DNA of 64,000 nucleotides from an uncultured Ferrimonas sp. (lineage in GTDB: Bacteria > Pseudomonadota > Gammaproteobacteria > Enterobacterales > Shewanellaceae), in the NCBI RefSeq assembly GCF_947489035.1, contig NZ_CANLCI010000024.1, forward strand, positions 1 through 64,000, given 5' to 3'. A program made the position numbers and the translations under genes. Shown in pieces: positions 54,552 through 63,744 of this stretch. The notes beneath the pieces were generated by a model that saw nothing but the letters and a program-made list of their open reading frames with translations, did no database searches and was not told the DNA's origin. Each line of letters starts with the position of its first letter. Position 1 is the stretch's first letter.

Positions 54552-55124
54552 TTACTTCTTCAGTTCACCAACAGGCAGGATCACACGGCCAAATTCGCCG
54601 TTGATGATGGTGGCCATTGCTAAGTAGATAGCAGAGAAACCACAGATGATGCCTTCGTAACCAGCGATCACACCGATCATCTTGTTGCCAGTGAAGTCTT
54701 TAATCGCCAGCAAGAAGAACAGCACGGTTAAGCTCAGGAAGATGAACTGCTTAACGCGTGGGAAGTTCGCCAAGGTGCCGATGAACATAAAGCCGGTGAA
54801 CAGGCCCCACATTGCTAAGTAGCAGCCCATGAACTCAGGAGAGCTCGCAGAGAAGCCCAGGTTCATTGAAGGCATAACCCACAAACCCACCAAAGTCAGC
54901 CAGAAAGAACCGTAAGAGATGAACGCGGTAGTACCGAAGGTGTTGCCGTTCTTAGATTCGATGATGCCAGCGATGATCTGTGCGATGCCGCCAAAGAAGA
55001 TGCCCATGCCCAAAATCATGGTATCCACTGGGAAGAAACCCGCGTTGTGGATGTTTAACAGTACGGTAGTCATACCGAAACCCATCAGACCTAATGGGCC
55101 AGCGTTAGCAACTTTTTGAGACAT
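54552..55124 (-). CDS. satP: acetate/succinate transporter (SatP/YaaH, GPR1-FUN34 family)
   Basis: 190 residues from the ATG at 55124 ([20 protein letters not shown]), preceded by AAGGTAATTCC; the frame is open 58 codons upstream but unrelated. Six membrane segments. The family motif NPAPLGL appears as NAGPLGL, and [25 protein letters not shown] and [15 protein letters not shown] are characteristic. Proton-coupled uptake of acetate, possibly succinate. Codon use suggests good expression. An AT-rich upstream region of about 500 bp with CRP-like sequence is shared with yciI. Confidence 0.9.
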   Translation of the reverse strand: MSQKVANAGPLGLMGFGMTTVLLNIHNAGFFPVDTMILGMGIFFGGIAQIIAGIIESKNGNTFGTTAFISYGSFWLTLVGLWVMPSMNLGFSASSPEFMGCYLAMWGLFTGFMFIGTLANFPRVKQFIFLSLTVLFFLLAIKDFTGNKMIGVIAGYEGIICGFSAIYLAMATIINGEFGRVILPVGELKK

Positions 55125-55641
55125 GGAATTACCTTGTGCAATTTGTATAAATTTTGGCTGGTGAGCCGCGAAATTGCGGTGGATTATACGGTGGAGAATT
55201 TGCACTTCCGTGATCAATGTCGAAACTCGATTCATTGTTCGCAAGCGAGAAAAAATGACGAAAAATAACAATTTAACAACAGGGTAAATTACCACCAAAG
55301 GGGTAATTTGTTAACCCTTCACCAACACCCCCAAAATAAACCCAATAGTTTGATTTAAAATTAAAAAATATACTTTTGTTATGTTCTTCATCACGGTGTC
55401 ATGATGAGCCCAATTCGCTGGCGTGATCCGCCTCACGCAACAAATTAATTACCCTTTTTCATGATCACGGTTAGCCAAAATGTGACCATTGGCGCACAGA
55501 TAACTAACAAGCAAATGACGTTAGATCACACAATTGCATTCGGCTGAGATCCCAATAAGAATTGTCGGTGCCCTTATTTTTCCAACATGCTAAATTCAGA
55601 CTCGACGATTTACCCCCGATAACAAATGAAAGGTTCTCCTT
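55125..55641. other. intergenic regulatory region between satP and yciI
   Basis: AT-rich, about 517 bp, divergent promoters expected. It contains the -10-like TATACT near 55369 and a CRP-like site at 55513. Open frames inside it have no ribosome sites and I see no gene. Confidence 0.5.
55513..55534. promoter_or_regulatory. CRP-like site upstream of yciI
   Basis: AAATGACGTTAGATCACACAAT keeps one full half-site (GATCACA) and a partial one (AAATGACG) of the CRP consensus with the proper 6-bp spacing. Confidence 0.4.
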
Positions 55642-55938
55642 ATGTGGTACATGATCTGCTCTGAAGACGTTGAAAATAGCTTGCCAATGCGTAAGCAAGC
55701 ACGCCCTGCCCACCTCGCTCGATTGCAGCAGTTGCAGGACGAAGGACGTTTACTGACTGCAGGGCCAATGCCTGCCATCGACAGCGACGATCCAGGCGAA
55801 GCCGGCTTCACTGGCTCGTTAGTGGTGGCACAGTTCGACAGCTTAGAAGACGCTCAAGCGTGGGCCAAAGCCGATCCATACATCGACGCGGGCGTATACA
55901 AAGGCTCAGTGATCAAACCATTTAAAAAGGTCTTTTAA
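55642..55938 (+). CDS. yciI: YciI family protein
   Basis: 98 residues, ferredoxin-like fold. [39 protein letters not shown] (read in two halves), the His-Asp pair and [28 protein letters not shown] match E. coli YciI almost residue for residue. Proposed enzymes of the family act on small molecules; its own substrate is unknown. Its TAA overlaps the xthA ATG (TAATG), so it is coupled to exonuclease III here. Confidence 0.95.
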   Translation: MWYMICSEDVENSLPMRKQARPAHLARLQQLQDEGRLLTAGPMPAIDSDDPGEAGFTGSLVVAQFDSLEDAQAWAKADPYIDAGVYKGSVIKPFKKVF

Positions 55939-56744
55939 TGAAAATCGTCTCCTTTAACATCAATGGACTGAGGGCTCGCCTGCACCAGCTTGAAGCGCTG
56001 ATCGACAAGCATCAACCGGATGTGATCGGCCTGCAGGAGATTAAGGTAGACGATAGTCAGTTTCCTCTCGAGGCGGTGCAAGCGTTGGGTTACCACGTGG
56101 AGCACCACGGTCAAAAAGGCCATTACGGCGTGGCGATGCTGACTAAGCAGAAGCCATTGGCGGTGCAAAAAGGGTTTCCCAGCGACGGCGATGACGCCCA
56201 AAAGCGGATGATCATGACCACCGTGGCTGATCAACACGGCCAGCCGGTGCACGTACTTAATGGCTATTTCCCCCAAGGGGAAAACCGTAAGCATGAAACC
56301 AAGTTTCCGGCCAAACAGAAATTCTATGCCGATCTGATGGATTACCTTAACCAGCACCGCCGCCCTGACGAGCAGGTTGTGGTGATGGGCGACATTAACA
56401 TCAGCCCGGCGGAACTGGATATTGGCATTGGTGAACCCAATCGCAAGCGCTGGTTACGGGATGGGAAGTGTTCATTCTTACCGGAAGAGCGCGAATGGTT
56501 AGCCACCCTACTGGATTGGGGCTTCAGCGACAGTTTTCGCCACTTGCACCCACAGTTAGGGGAAAAATACAGCTGGTTTGATTACCGCTCGAAAGGGTTT
56601 AACGACAACCGTGGTTTACGCATTGATGTGATTTTAACCAGCAAAGCGTTAACGGAGCGGGTGATTGAAGCGGACATCGATTACCCACTGCGCGGCATCG
56701 AGAAGCCATCGGATCATGCCCCGATCTGGACTGTTCTTAAATAA
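55938..56744 (+). CDS. xthA: exodeoxyribonuclease III
   Basis: 268 residues. AP endonuclease and 3'-5' exonuclease of base-excision repair, EEP fold. Metal and catalytic motifs: [20 protein letters not shown] (Glu), [15 protein letters not shown] (Tyr), [10 protein letters not shown] (Asp, Asn), [22 protein letters not shown] and SDHAPIW with the final His. Length and sequence match E. coli Xth. Second gene of the yciI-xthA pair. Confidence 0.97.
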   Translation: MKIVSFNINGLRARLHQLEALIDKHQPDVIGLQEIKVDDSQFPLEAVQALGYHVEHHGQKGHYGVAMLTKQKPLAVQKGFPSDGDDAQKRMIMTTVADQHGQPVHVLNGYFPQGENRKHETKFPAKQKFYADLMDYLNQHRRPDEQVVVMGDINISPAELDIGIGEPNRKRWLRDGKCSFLPEEREWLATLLDWGFSDSFRHLHPQLGEKYSWFDYRSKGFNDNRGLRIDVILTSKALTERVIEADIDYPLRGIEKPSDHAPIWTVLK

Positions 56745-56768
56745 GAACAATCTGTTCGTAAAAATATT

Positions 56769-56791
56769 ACGGCGCGCCAGCGCCGTTTTTT
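56769..56791 (+). terminator. terminator after xthA
   Basis: ACGGCGC / GCGCCGT stem with GCCA loop and six T residues. Confidence 0.85.
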
Positions 56792-56904
56792 GTGCCTTTC
56801 GGCCGAAAATTCATTCAAAAACACCATTCAACACAACCACCTCGCAACAAGCTTGTTACCAAATGGTAATCAATCAACTTAAAATACCCCCGCTTGCTCT
56901 ACTT

Positions 56905-56925
56905 TTGGTCAATCGGTCGGACCAA
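56905..56925. promoter_or_regulatory. PdhR-like box upstream of the winged-helix gene
   Basis: TTGGTCAATCGGTCGGACCAA contains a right-hand box TCGGTcggACCAA with one mismatch to TTGGTnnnACCAA and a further TTGGT to its left. About 200 bp before the regulator start. A second palindrome, GTTACCAAATGGTAAT, lies at 56855-56870. Confidence 0.4.
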
Positions 56926-57125
56926 ACTGTAAGTTTCTGATCATACTGATAGTTATCCATTGTTTTCCTGTGCACTCGCTCAAGGTTTTGTAATGTGGCT
57001 CTGGTTTGAGTCAGCGGCGACTGTTATCAATGTTTCCGCTAGAGGAAAGAACCAAGTGTGATTGCCGGCGTGCAACACGTTTCCACCGACACCTTATTGC
57101 TATTGGGCAGAGGAAAATAAATAAA

Positions 57126-57455
57126 ATGAGTCAAGCTCAATTGAACAAATTAATGGATTGCGTAGAGATCTTTCGTGAAGTTTACAGTGAGATCCCGCCA
57201 CAAACTTGTTTGATGTTTATGCAGGTATGCCAAGAAGAGGGTTGTTCCATCAAAGAGCTGCAAGAACGCTTTGAGATGTCACAAGCCAGTGCAAGCCGCA
57301 ACGCTCGACTGTTGTCTGAGCGTGTCCACTCCGGCCGCAACGGTTTAGGTTTGGTTGAACTTCGTGTTGATGAGCAAGATTACCGCATCAAACGCGCTTT
57401 CCTTACTGAACGTGGCAAAGAGATCCGCGATCGCTTAGCGACGCTGATGCACTAA
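57126..57455 (+). CDS. winged-helix DNA-binding protein (MarR-like)
   Basis: 109 residues from the ATG at 57126, preceded by AGAGGAAAATAAATAA; the frame opens 40 codons earlier without support. Helical N terminus, then a winged helix: PPQTCLMFMQVCQEEGCSIKELQERFEMSQASASRNARLLSE (recognition helix SQASASRNARLL) and a wing ending LVELRVDEQDYRIKRAFLTERGKEI. Resembles MarR-type or phage-like small regulators. Target unknown; position next to yhdT-panF and upstream PdhR-like palindromes suggest a metabolic role, which is inference. Confidence 0.75.
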   Translation: MSQAQLNKLMDCVEIFREVYSEIPPQTCLMFMQVCQEEGCSIKELQERFEMSQASASRNARLLSERVHSGRNGLGLVELRVDEQDYRIKRAFLTERGKEIRDRLATLMH

Positions 57456-57469
57456 GTGCCGCGGTAATG

Positions 57470-57501
57470 CAAAAAGGCTAACCCTAGGGTTAGCCTTTTT
57501 T
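57470..57501. terminator. bidirectional terminator between the regulator and panF
   Basis: AAAAAGGCTAACC / GGTTAGCCTTTTT perfect stem with a short loop; A- and T-runs on both sides. Confidence 0.92.
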
Positions 57502-57534
57502 GTTGCGGCACTACGCCAGCTGGAGCAAGCGCTG

Positions 57535-58965
57535 TTACGCCAATTGTTGTCGCGGCTTACTCAGTAGGCTCACTAACACAAACGCGCAGGCCGATAACAG
57601 CAGCGCAGGCACAATAGCGTGCACCCCCAGCGGCTTAATTTTAGTTGTGGTCCAGAACAGGAAGCTGCCGCCCCCCACCACAATGCCAGCAATGGCGCCC
57701 GCCGCCGTTGCTTTAGGCCAAAACAGCCCCAACACCACTGGCCACAAGAACACCGCCTGCAACATGCCAAAGGCGGTAAGGTTCAGCCACACAATCATCT
57801 GCGGCGGATCCAGCGCTAACAAACCGCAACCAAGCGCTAAAATCAGCACCGATGCGTAACTGAATGCCCGCTGCTGTGGCTCGGATAACGTTTTATTGCG
57901 CATCACTAAGTCGCGCACCAAGGTGCTGGCGCTTTGCAATAGCATCGAATCCACCGACGACATGATTGCCGCCATTGGCGCAGCCAAAAGCAAGCCACCG
58001 ACCATCGGTGGGAACAGCGTGACCATTAACCGAGGAATGATCTCATCCGGGCTGCTGAGCTCTGGGATCAGCACCCGCCCCAACACACCGCATAAATGCG
58101 GCAGCAGGATCACCACAAAAGAAACGGCGGTACCAAACACCATCGCCTGTTTCAGTGATTTGCCGTCTTTTACCGCCATGGCACGGATCGCCGTGTGGGG
58201 TAACCCAATGGTACCAAAACACACCAGTACCCAAAACGACAATAAGAACGGCCACGACAGGAATTCATTCGGGCCTTTGGGGGTGAGTAAGGCCGGATCA
58301 ATCTGCTGCAGCTGCGAGGTTAAATTAACCATGCCGCCGCCTTTGATCAGCAAGCCAACAAACAAGGCGATCATGCCAATCACCATGATCACCCCTTGCA
58401 ACGCGTCGGTGTAAGACACCGCACGGAAGCCACCCCACAGGGTATAAAGCATCACCGTGCCGACAAACATCGCCAAGCCAACGCTGTAGTCGACCCCAGT
58501 CATGACACTCAGTAGGCGAGCGCCACCAGTAAACTGCACCACCACCATGCCAATAAAGGCACCCACCAGAGAGATCCCTGCCAGCCATAATAAGGTGCGG
58601 CTTTGGTAACGGTGCTGCAGCACGTCCAATACCGTGACCGCGTTGTACTGTTTGGCAATCTGCCACAACTTAGGGCCTACCACCCCGAGGGTCAGCATCG
58701 CTACAGGTACTTGAATGATCGCCAGCAGTACCCAACCTAGGCCAAATTTGTAGGCGGCACCGGGGCCACCAATAAAGGACGAGGCACTGGTATAGGTGGT
58801 GACAAGCGCAAGAGCCAACAAGGTGCCGCCCATAAACTGGCCACCTAAAAAATAACGCTCGCTGAACTGGCCGCTGCTTTGGCTGCGACGGGCAGCCACG
58901 CGAGCCACGATTAAGGTGATTAACAGGTAAGCGAAAATCGGCAGCAATAAAGAGTAGTCAGTCAT
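57535..58965 (-). CDS. panF: sodium/pantothenate symporter
   Basis: 476 residues, SSS-family fold with about 13 helices. FSERYFLGGQFMGGTLLALALVTTYTSASSFIGGPGAAYKFGLGWVLLA (read in parts), GGFRAVSYTDALQGVIM and IMSSVDSMLLQSASTLVRDLV are the sodium-site signatures. Pairing with yhdT, which it overlaps by eight bases, is the E. coli yhdT-panF arrangement and supports pantothenate as substrate; other monocarboxylates are possible given the PdhR-type box upstream. Confidence 0.92.
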   Translation of the reverse strand: MTDYSLLLPIFAYLLITLIVARVAARRSQSSGQFSERYFLGGQFMGGTLLALALVTTYTSASSFIGGPGAAYKFGLGWVLLAIIQVPVAMLTLGVVGPKLWQIAKQYNAVTVLDVLQHRYQSRTLLWLAGISLVGAFIGMVVVQFTGGARLLSVMTGVDYSVGLAMFVGTVMLYTLWGGFRAVSYTDALQGVIMVIGMIALFVGLLIKGGGMVNLTSQLQQIDPALLTPKGPNEFLSWPFLLSFWVLVCFGTIGLPHTAIRAMAVKDGKSLKQAMVFGTAVSFVVILLPHLCGVLGRVLIPELSSPDEIIPRLMVTLFPPMVGGLLLAAPMAAIMSSVDSMLLQSASTLVRDLVMRNKTLSEPQQRAFSYASVLILALGCGLLALDPPQMIVWLNLTAFGMLQAVFLWPVVLGLFWPKATAAGAIAGIVVGGGSFLFWTTTKIKPLGVHAIVPALLLSACAFVLVSLLSKPRQQLA

Positions 58966-59164
58966 TTTTCGCTCTTAACCAAAACGCCACAGCGGCACAC
59001 AACAACAACGGCGCCGCCACGCAAGAGCACCAAAACCATAATGGCAGCCCTTGCCACGGGTTGGCATCGGCCAAGCCTACGGGCCCAAGCAGCCACACTA
59101 CGAAATAGCCAAAGGTCAGCATAATTGCCCCCTTTGCCAATGCTTTAGGATCGATTCCTTGCAT
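58958..59164 (-). CDS. yhdT: YhdT family (DUF997) small membrane protein
   Basis: 68 residues from the ATG at 59164; a TTG 11 codons upstream and an internal ATG with a strong AAGGGGG site (which would remove the first 15 residues) are alternatives. Two membrane segments (IMLTFGYFVVWLLGPVG and WFWCSCVAAPLLLCAAVAFWL) separated by GLPLWFW match DUF997. It probably assists PanF. Overlaps panF by eight bases. Confidence 0.85.
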   Translation of the reverse strand: MQGIDPKALAKGAIMLTFGYFVVWLLGPVGLADANPWQGLPLWFWCSCVAAPLLLCAAVAFWLRAKND

Positions 59165-59243
59165 AAAATATTGGTCTATCAGTGATTGATGGCACAATGG
59201 TAAGCAATCTCACCTTGCGCTGCCAAATCACCCTTACCGATGT

Positions 59244-59262
59244 AAATTGGTATTACCAATTT
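59244..59262. promoter_or_regulatory. PdhR-type operator upstream of yhdT-panF
   Basis: AAATTGGTATTACCAATTT is a perfect 19-bp palindrome containing TTGGTatt-ACCAA, the core of GntR-family PdhR/FadR-type sites. It lies about 80 bp upstream of the yhdT start on the minus strand. Confidence 0.65.
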
Positions 59263-59456
59263 AATTGTGGCCTTCTGGCCTTCTAAATCGACTAATTTGG
59301 CGGCAATTCGCGCCAGAACATCGTGACCAACATCACCGCAAACCCCTAACCGGCGCGAACCCGATCACATAAAAGCAAAATAGTCTTTACTCGCTCCACT
59401 TCCGAAACATCGGTCGATGCAGCTGAAAAATCCCTATGCTAATCTCAGTTATGTAA

Positions 59457-59471
59457 TTTGGTATGACCAAT
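59457..59471. promoter_or_regulatory. PdhR-type operator upstream of pflB
   Basis: TTTGGTATGACCAAT contains TTGGTatgACCAA, matching the E. coli PdhR consensus. About 340 bp before the pflB ATG. Confidence 0.65.
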
Positions 59472-59716
59472 GATTACTGAGTTAGCCCGCGGCTAATTGA
59501 AGTGACTAAATTGATGGTTAAATTTGTGCTCACTGACAAATTTTACTGCGCATTGGGAGCCGCCATCCTTACCGCAATAGCCCGTAAGGTTTGGCCTACT
59601 CTTCATGATGGCGCACCGTGAATACAGGTCACCGGCATCATCGAATTCATTACCGAATAACACAGATTTTTCTACCATTACTGCTGAATCCGAAATCGGT
59701 GCCAGCAATAATGGTT

Positions 59717-59734
59717 GCAACGAATGTTCGTTGC
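59717..59734. promoter_or_regulatory. palindrome in the pflB leader
   Basis: GCAACGAATGTTCGTTGC has perfect 8-bp arms around TG, 70 bp before the pflB start. Either an operator or an mRNA hairpin. Confidence 0.45.
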
Positions 59735-59803
59735 GTATTTTCGGGTTGCTTAGGCAATCCACTAATCCGGTTATCCCTCGGAATATACGAGAAGGTAGAT
59801 CTC

Positions 59804-62083
59804 ATGACTGATAAAACCGAACTGTTTGCTAAAGCCTGGTCTGGCTTTAACGGCGGCGATTGGAAAACTGAAGTTAACGTTCGTGACTTCATCCAGCAAA
59901 ACTTAACTGAGCACACTGGCGACGAGGCTTTCTTGGCCGGTTCCACCGAAGCCACTGACACTCTGTGGGCCAAAGTAATGGAAGGCATCCGTCAGGAAAA
60001 CGCCACCCACGCTCCAGTTGATTTCGACACCGACAAGATCTCCACCATCACTGCCCACGATGCTGGTTACATCAACCAAGATCTGGAGACCATTGTTGGT
60101 CTGCAGACTGAAGCACCTCTGAAGCGTGCCATCATCCCTAACGGTGGCATCCGTATGGTTGAAGGTTCTTGTAAGGTATACGGTCGCGAACTGGATCCAA
60201 CCATCAAAGAGATCTACTCCGTACACCGTAAAACCCACAATGCGGGTGTTTTCGATGTATACACCCCAGATATCCTGCGCTGCCGTAAGTCTGGCGTACT
60301 GACTGGTTTGCCAGATGCATACGGCCGTGGTCGTATCATCGGTGATTACCGTCGTGTTGCCCTGTACGGTATCGACTTCCTGATGAAGGATAAGCTGGAG
60401 CAGTTCCACGGCACTCAAGAAGCGCTAGAGAACGGCGACATCGACAACATGCTGCGTCTGCGTGAAGAAGTAGCAGAGCAGCACCGCTGCTTGGGTCAAA
60501 TGAAAGTGATGGCTGCCAAATACGGCTTCGACATCTCTGGCCCTGCAACCAACGCACAAGAAGCTATCCAGTGGACCTACTTCGCTTACCTGTCAGCGAT
60601 TAAGTCTCAGAACGGCGCTGCTATGTCTCTGGGTCGTGTATCTACCTTCCTGGACGCTTACATCGAGCGTGACCTGAAAGCCGGTCTGATCACCGAAGTT
60701 CAAGCACAGGAAATGGTTGATCACTTCGTAATGAAGCTGCGTATGGTTCGCTTCCTGCGTACCCCAGAATACGATCAGTTGTTCTCTGGTGACCCAATCT
60801 GGGCAACCGAGTCTATGGCTGGTATGTCTCTGGACGGTCGTTCTTTGGTAACCAAGAACTGTTTCCGTTTCTTGAACACTCAGTACACCATGGGCCCTTC
60901 TCCAGAGCCAAACATGACCGTACTGTGGTCTGAAGATCTGCCAGAAGGCTTCAAGAAGTACTGTGCAAAAGTATCCATCGATACTTCTTCTATCCAGTAC
61001 GAAAACGATGACCTGATGCGTAACGACTTCCAGTCTGACGATTACGCCATTGCTTGTTGTGTATCGCCACAGGTACTGGGTAAGCACATGCAGTTCTTCG
61101 GTGCTCGCGCTAACTTGGCTAAGACTCTGCTGCTGGCTATTAACGGCGGTAAAGACGAGAAAGACGGCGCTCAGATCGGTCCAGCAATGGAAGCGATCAC
61201 CAGCGAGTACTTGGATTACAACGAAGTTGTACAGAAGCTGGACGTCTTCACCGACTGGCTGGCTAAGCAGTACGTGACCGCTCTGAACTCCATCCACTAC
61301 ATGCACGACAAGTACTGCTACGAAGCAGCTCTGTTGGCACTGATGGATCGTGACGTTGAGCGCACCATGGCTTGTGGTATTGCTGGTCTGTCCATCACCG
61401 CTGACTCCCTGTCTGCTATCAAGCACGCTAAAGTACGCGTTGTACGTGACGAAAACGGTCTGGCGACTGACTACGCAATTGAAGGCGATTACCCTAAATT
61501 CGGTAACAACGATTCTCGCGTAGATGACATCGCAGTAGAGATGGTTGAGTCCTTCATGAACAAGATCCGTGCTCTGAAGACTTACCGCAACTCTACCCCT
61601 ACTCAGTCTATCCTGACCATCACCTCTAACGTGGTATACGGTAAGAAGACTGGTAACACTCCAGACGGTCGTCGTTCTGGTCAGCCATTCGCGCCAGGTG
61701 CTAACCCAATGCACGGTCGTGATGAGTCTGGTGCGGTTGCGTCCCTGACTTCGGTAGGTAAACTGCCGTTTGCTCACGCAAAAGACGGTATCTCCTACAC
61801 CTTCTCCATCGTTCCTGGTGCTCTGGGTAAAGATGAAGATGGTCGTCGCGCCAACTTGGCCGCGCTGATGGACGGTTACTTCAAGCACACCCCTGATCGC
61901 GAAGGCGGCCAGCACTTGAACGTAAACGTAATGAACCGCGAAATGCTGGAAGATGCAGTTAAGCACCCTGAAAAGTACCCACAGCTGACCATTCGTGTGT
62001 CTGGCTACGCAGTACGCTTCAACGCTCTGACCGCGGAACAACAGCAAGACGTTATCACCCGTACTTTCACTCAGTCTCTGTAA
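59804..62083 (+). CDS. pflB: formate C-acetyltransferase (pyruvate formate-lyase)
   Basis: 759 residues from the ATG at 59804 ([15 protein letters not shown]), with GAAGGTAG upstream. Converts pyruvate and CoA to acetyl-CoA and formate without oxygen. The catalytic Cys pair is in [10 protein letters not shown] (Cys418-Cys419 equivalents) and the glycyl-radical Gly in RVSGYAVRF near the C terminus. Length equals E. coli PflB. Codon usage is strongly optimised, showing high expression. A terminator separates it from pflA. No focA precedes it. Confidence 0.98.
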   Translation: MTDKTELFAKAWSGFNGGDWKTEVNVRDFIQQNLTEHTGDEAFLAGSTEATDTLWAKVMEGIRQENATHAPVDFDTDKISTITAHDAGYINQDLETIVGLQTEAPLKRAIIPNGGIRMVEGSCKVYGRELDPTIKEIYSVHRKTHNAGVFDVYTPDILRCRKSGVLTGLPDAYGRGRIIGDYRRVALYGIDFLMKDKLEQFHGTQEALENGDIDNMLRLREEVAEQHRCLGQMKVMAAKYGFDISGPATNAQEAIQWTYFAYLSAIKSQNGAAMSLGRVSTFLDAYIERDLKAGLITEVQAQEMVDHFVMKLRMVRFLRTPEYDQLFSGDPIWATESMAGMSLDGRSLVTKNCFRFLNTQYTMGPSPEPNMTVLWSEDLPEGFKKYCAKVSIDTSSIQYENDDLMRNDFQSDDYAIACCVSPQVLGKHMQFFGARANLAKTLLLAINGGKDEKDGAQIGPAMEAITSEYLDYNEVVQKLDVFTDWLAKQYVTALNSIHYMHDKYCYEAALLALMDRDVERTMACGIAGLSITADSLSAIKHAKVRVVRDENGLATDYAIEGDYPKFGNNDSRVDDIAVEMVESFMNKIRALKTYRNSTPTQSILTITSNVVYGKKTGNTPDGRRSGQPFAPGANPMHGRDESGAVASLTSVGKLPFAHAKDGISYTFSIVPGALGKDEDGRRANLAALMDGYFKHTPDREGGQHLNVNVMNREMLEDAVKHPEKYPQLTIRVSGYAVRFNALTAEQQQDVITRTFTQSL

Positions 62084-62114
62084 TTACAGAAACTTAAGTA
62101 AAAGCTAGGTGAAT

Positions 62115-62145
62115 AAGGCCTTGCCCCTGTGGCAAGGCCTTTTTA
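62115..62145 (+). terminator. terminator between pflB and pflA
   Basis: AAGGCCTTGCC / GGCAAGGCCTT stem with CCTGT loop and T-run. It allows pflB to be made in far larger amount than its activase. Confidence 0.9.
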
Positions 62146-62152
62146 CTTTTAG

Positions 62153-62199
62153 TAATCGATATAGGAATTACCGATGGTGGTAATGGCCTATATCGATTA
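62153..62199 (+). promoter_or_regulatory. large inverted repeat in the pflA leader
   Basis: TAATCGATATAGG (62153-62165) and CCTATATCGATTA (62187-62199) are perfect 13-bp inverse copies, and the inner ATTACC / GGTAAT extend the pairing. No T-run follows. It may be an operator pair or an mRNA structure just before the pflA ribosome site. Confidence 0.6.
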
Positions 62200-62225
62200 G
62201 TAAGATCTCAACCGGAGTTAAACTT

Positions 62226-62966
62226 ATGAGCGTCACTGGACGTATTCACTCTTGGGAAACCTGCGGCACCGTTGATGGCCCAGGGATCCGCTTCATCGTT
62301 TTTACCCAAGGCTGCCAAATGCGCTGCCAGTATTGCCATAATCGCGATACTTGGGATCTGAAAGGTGGCAAAGAGGTTACGGTTGACGAGATCGTCGGGC
62401 AGCTTGACAGCTACCGTCACTTCTTCGCAGCCAGTGGTGGTGGCATCACCGCTTCGGGTGGCGAAGCATTGTTACAAATGGAGTTTGTGCGCGATCTGTT
62501 CCGTGCCTCTAAGCAGATTGGGGTTCATACCTGCTTAGACACCAATGGCTACGTTAAAAAACACACCGAGATGCTGGATGAGTTGATCGAAGTGTCCGAT
62601 CTGGTGATGCTGGATCTGAAGCACATCAACGACGACGTACACCAAAATTTGGTGGGCGTGTCCAACAAGCGTCCGTTGGACTTTGCCCAATACTTGGCGA
62701 AGAAAAACGTTCCAACTTGGATCCGTTACGTGGTGGTGCCAGGCTTTACTGACGATCTGGAGTCCGCTGAAAAGCTGGCTGAGTTTATCGCACCAATGCA
62801 AAACATCGAAAAGGTCGAGCTGCTGCCTTACCACGAATTGGGTGAGCACAAATGGGAAACCTTAGGCCATGATTACCCGCTCGCCGGGGTGAAACCGCCG
62901 AAAACGGAAACCATGGAAGCGATCAAAGCGATTTTTGTCCGCCATGGCTTGAACGCCAAGTTCTGA
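62226..62966 (+). CDS. pflA: pyruvate formate-lyase-activating enzyme
   Basis: 246 residues; radical SAM enzyme that installs the glycyl radical on PflB. The cluster motif CxxxCxxC is in [31 protein letters not shown] is the GGE motif binding SAM, and [11 protein letters not shown] near the end is typical. GGAG precedes the ATG. Its partner pflB is immediately upstream. Confidence 0.97.
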   Translation: MSVTGRIHSWETCGTVDGPGIRFIVFTQGCQMRCQYCHNRDTWDLKGGKEVTVDEIVGQLDSYRHFFAASGGGITASGGEALLQMEFVRDLFRASKQIGVHTCLDTNGYVKKHTEMLDELIEVSDLVMLDLKHINDDVHQNLVGVSNKRPLDFAQYLAKKNVPTWIRYVVVPGFTDDLESAEKLAEFIAPMQNIEKVELLPYHELGEHKWETLGHDYPLAGVKPPKTETMEAIKAIFVRHGLNAKF

Positions 62967-62989
62967 TCTGGCGTGACACCGGCACCAAC

Positions 62990-63024
62990 AAAAATGCGCT
63001 GGGTTTTGCCCAGCGCATTTTTTT
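62990..63024 (+). terminator. terminator after pflA
   Basis: AAAATGCGCTGGG / CCCAGCGCATTTT stem with a TTTTG loop and seven T residues. Confidence 0.92.
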
Positions 63025-63222
63025 ATGGCCAACGCCCACTGCCCACACAGCTGATATTGGCTTGCAAAACACCTTTCAAACGCCCCGCCTTTACCTATCT
63101 CCTGTGCCGTAAAGAAACCATTTGGCGCATCAATTTAAGCGGCGTTTTAACTTGGTTTTAAACAGAGTGTCGAGTTTAATTCCGAGCTAATTCCGAGCTT
63201 AGCTGTGGGTTCTGTTTTGGGT

Positions 63223-63381
63223 TTAGTGGTGGCCTGAATTGAAGACCCAATTCAGCCTAAATTCAGCCCATTGACAGCCAATCGCCGCAGCAAACATGGC
63301 GATAAAAACAACACTCGCCACAACAGCCGAAGCACCGACATCGATCGCCACCGAAGTTACCCGGCGCCACATGAATAACAT
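63223..63381 (-). CDS. possible small membrane protein
   Basis: 52-codon frame from an ATG at 63381 to TAA at 63223; another ATG at 63372 with GGA upstream is a better placed start. The product has MWRRVTSVAIDVGASAVV and VVFIAMFAAAIGCQWAEF, one or two hydrophobic segments and a basic start. An upstream PdhR-type box at 63491 lies about 110 bp away on the same strand. No family recognised. Confidence 0.3.
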   Translation of the reverse strand: MLFMWRRVTSVAIDVGASAVVASVVFIAMFAAAIGCQWAEFRLNWVFNSGHH

Positions 63382-63490
63382 TCCGATTAGCGCAATAATG
63401 GTTTATCGACCATAGGCATTAGCGTTGCCCGATAGCGCAAAATAGCCTTAATGGATCCGATTGATTCTACTCAAAATTAACCGATGTCAT

Positions 63491-63503
63491 TTGGTCAGAC
63501 CAA
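63491..63503. promoter_or_regulatory. PdhR-type operator downstream of pflA
   Basis: TTGGTCAGACCAA fits TTGGTnnnACCAA exactly. The regulated gene could be the small ORF at 63223-63381 or something beyond. Confidence 0.5.
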
Positions 63504-63744
63504 TTTGAAACCGCTGCGCGCCCTTTGAACGCCAACAAACGCTGTGAAAAAGGTTACTTAAGTGCGGATTTAACCGTCGATGGGAAAAAGAGTTCTCCAG
63601 CAAAGCTGTGGGGTAATTGCTGCGTTTTAGAACGACTGGGCGAGGTAACTCGACGTTGTGGCCAGAGCCCGCGGTGATTATCGCCGGCTGAGAATGAGGA
63701 TCGCCGCCCCATAAATGAGGCGGCGTCTAGGGCAGCACGGCAGT

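Larger units (their letters stand above)
59165..59803. other. regulatory region between yhdT-panF and pflB
   Basis: About 640 bp, divergent. It holds two PdhR-type boxes, an FNR-like sequence TTGATGGTTAAATT (59511-59524) and a palindrome just before pflB. Frames running into pflB from 59605 and 59618 lack ribosome sites and are not genes. Confidence 0.6.
63025..63744. other. intergenic region after pflA
   Basis: About 720 bp with little that is certain: a direct repeat of AATTCCGAGCT near 63178-63199, a PdhR-type box at 63491, a possible small membrane ORF, and a CGCCGCC / GGCGGCG hairpin at 63702-63725 just after the last, partial gene. Confidence 0.5.

Noticed and set aside
60593..62047. 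484-codon minus-strand ORF opposite pflB
   Set aside because: Mirror of a strongly codon-biased gene; such antisense frames arise from the bias and the sequence has no domain pattern.
62973..63161. Plus-strand ORF after pflA
   Set aside because: It runs through the strong pflA terminator and has no ribosome site.
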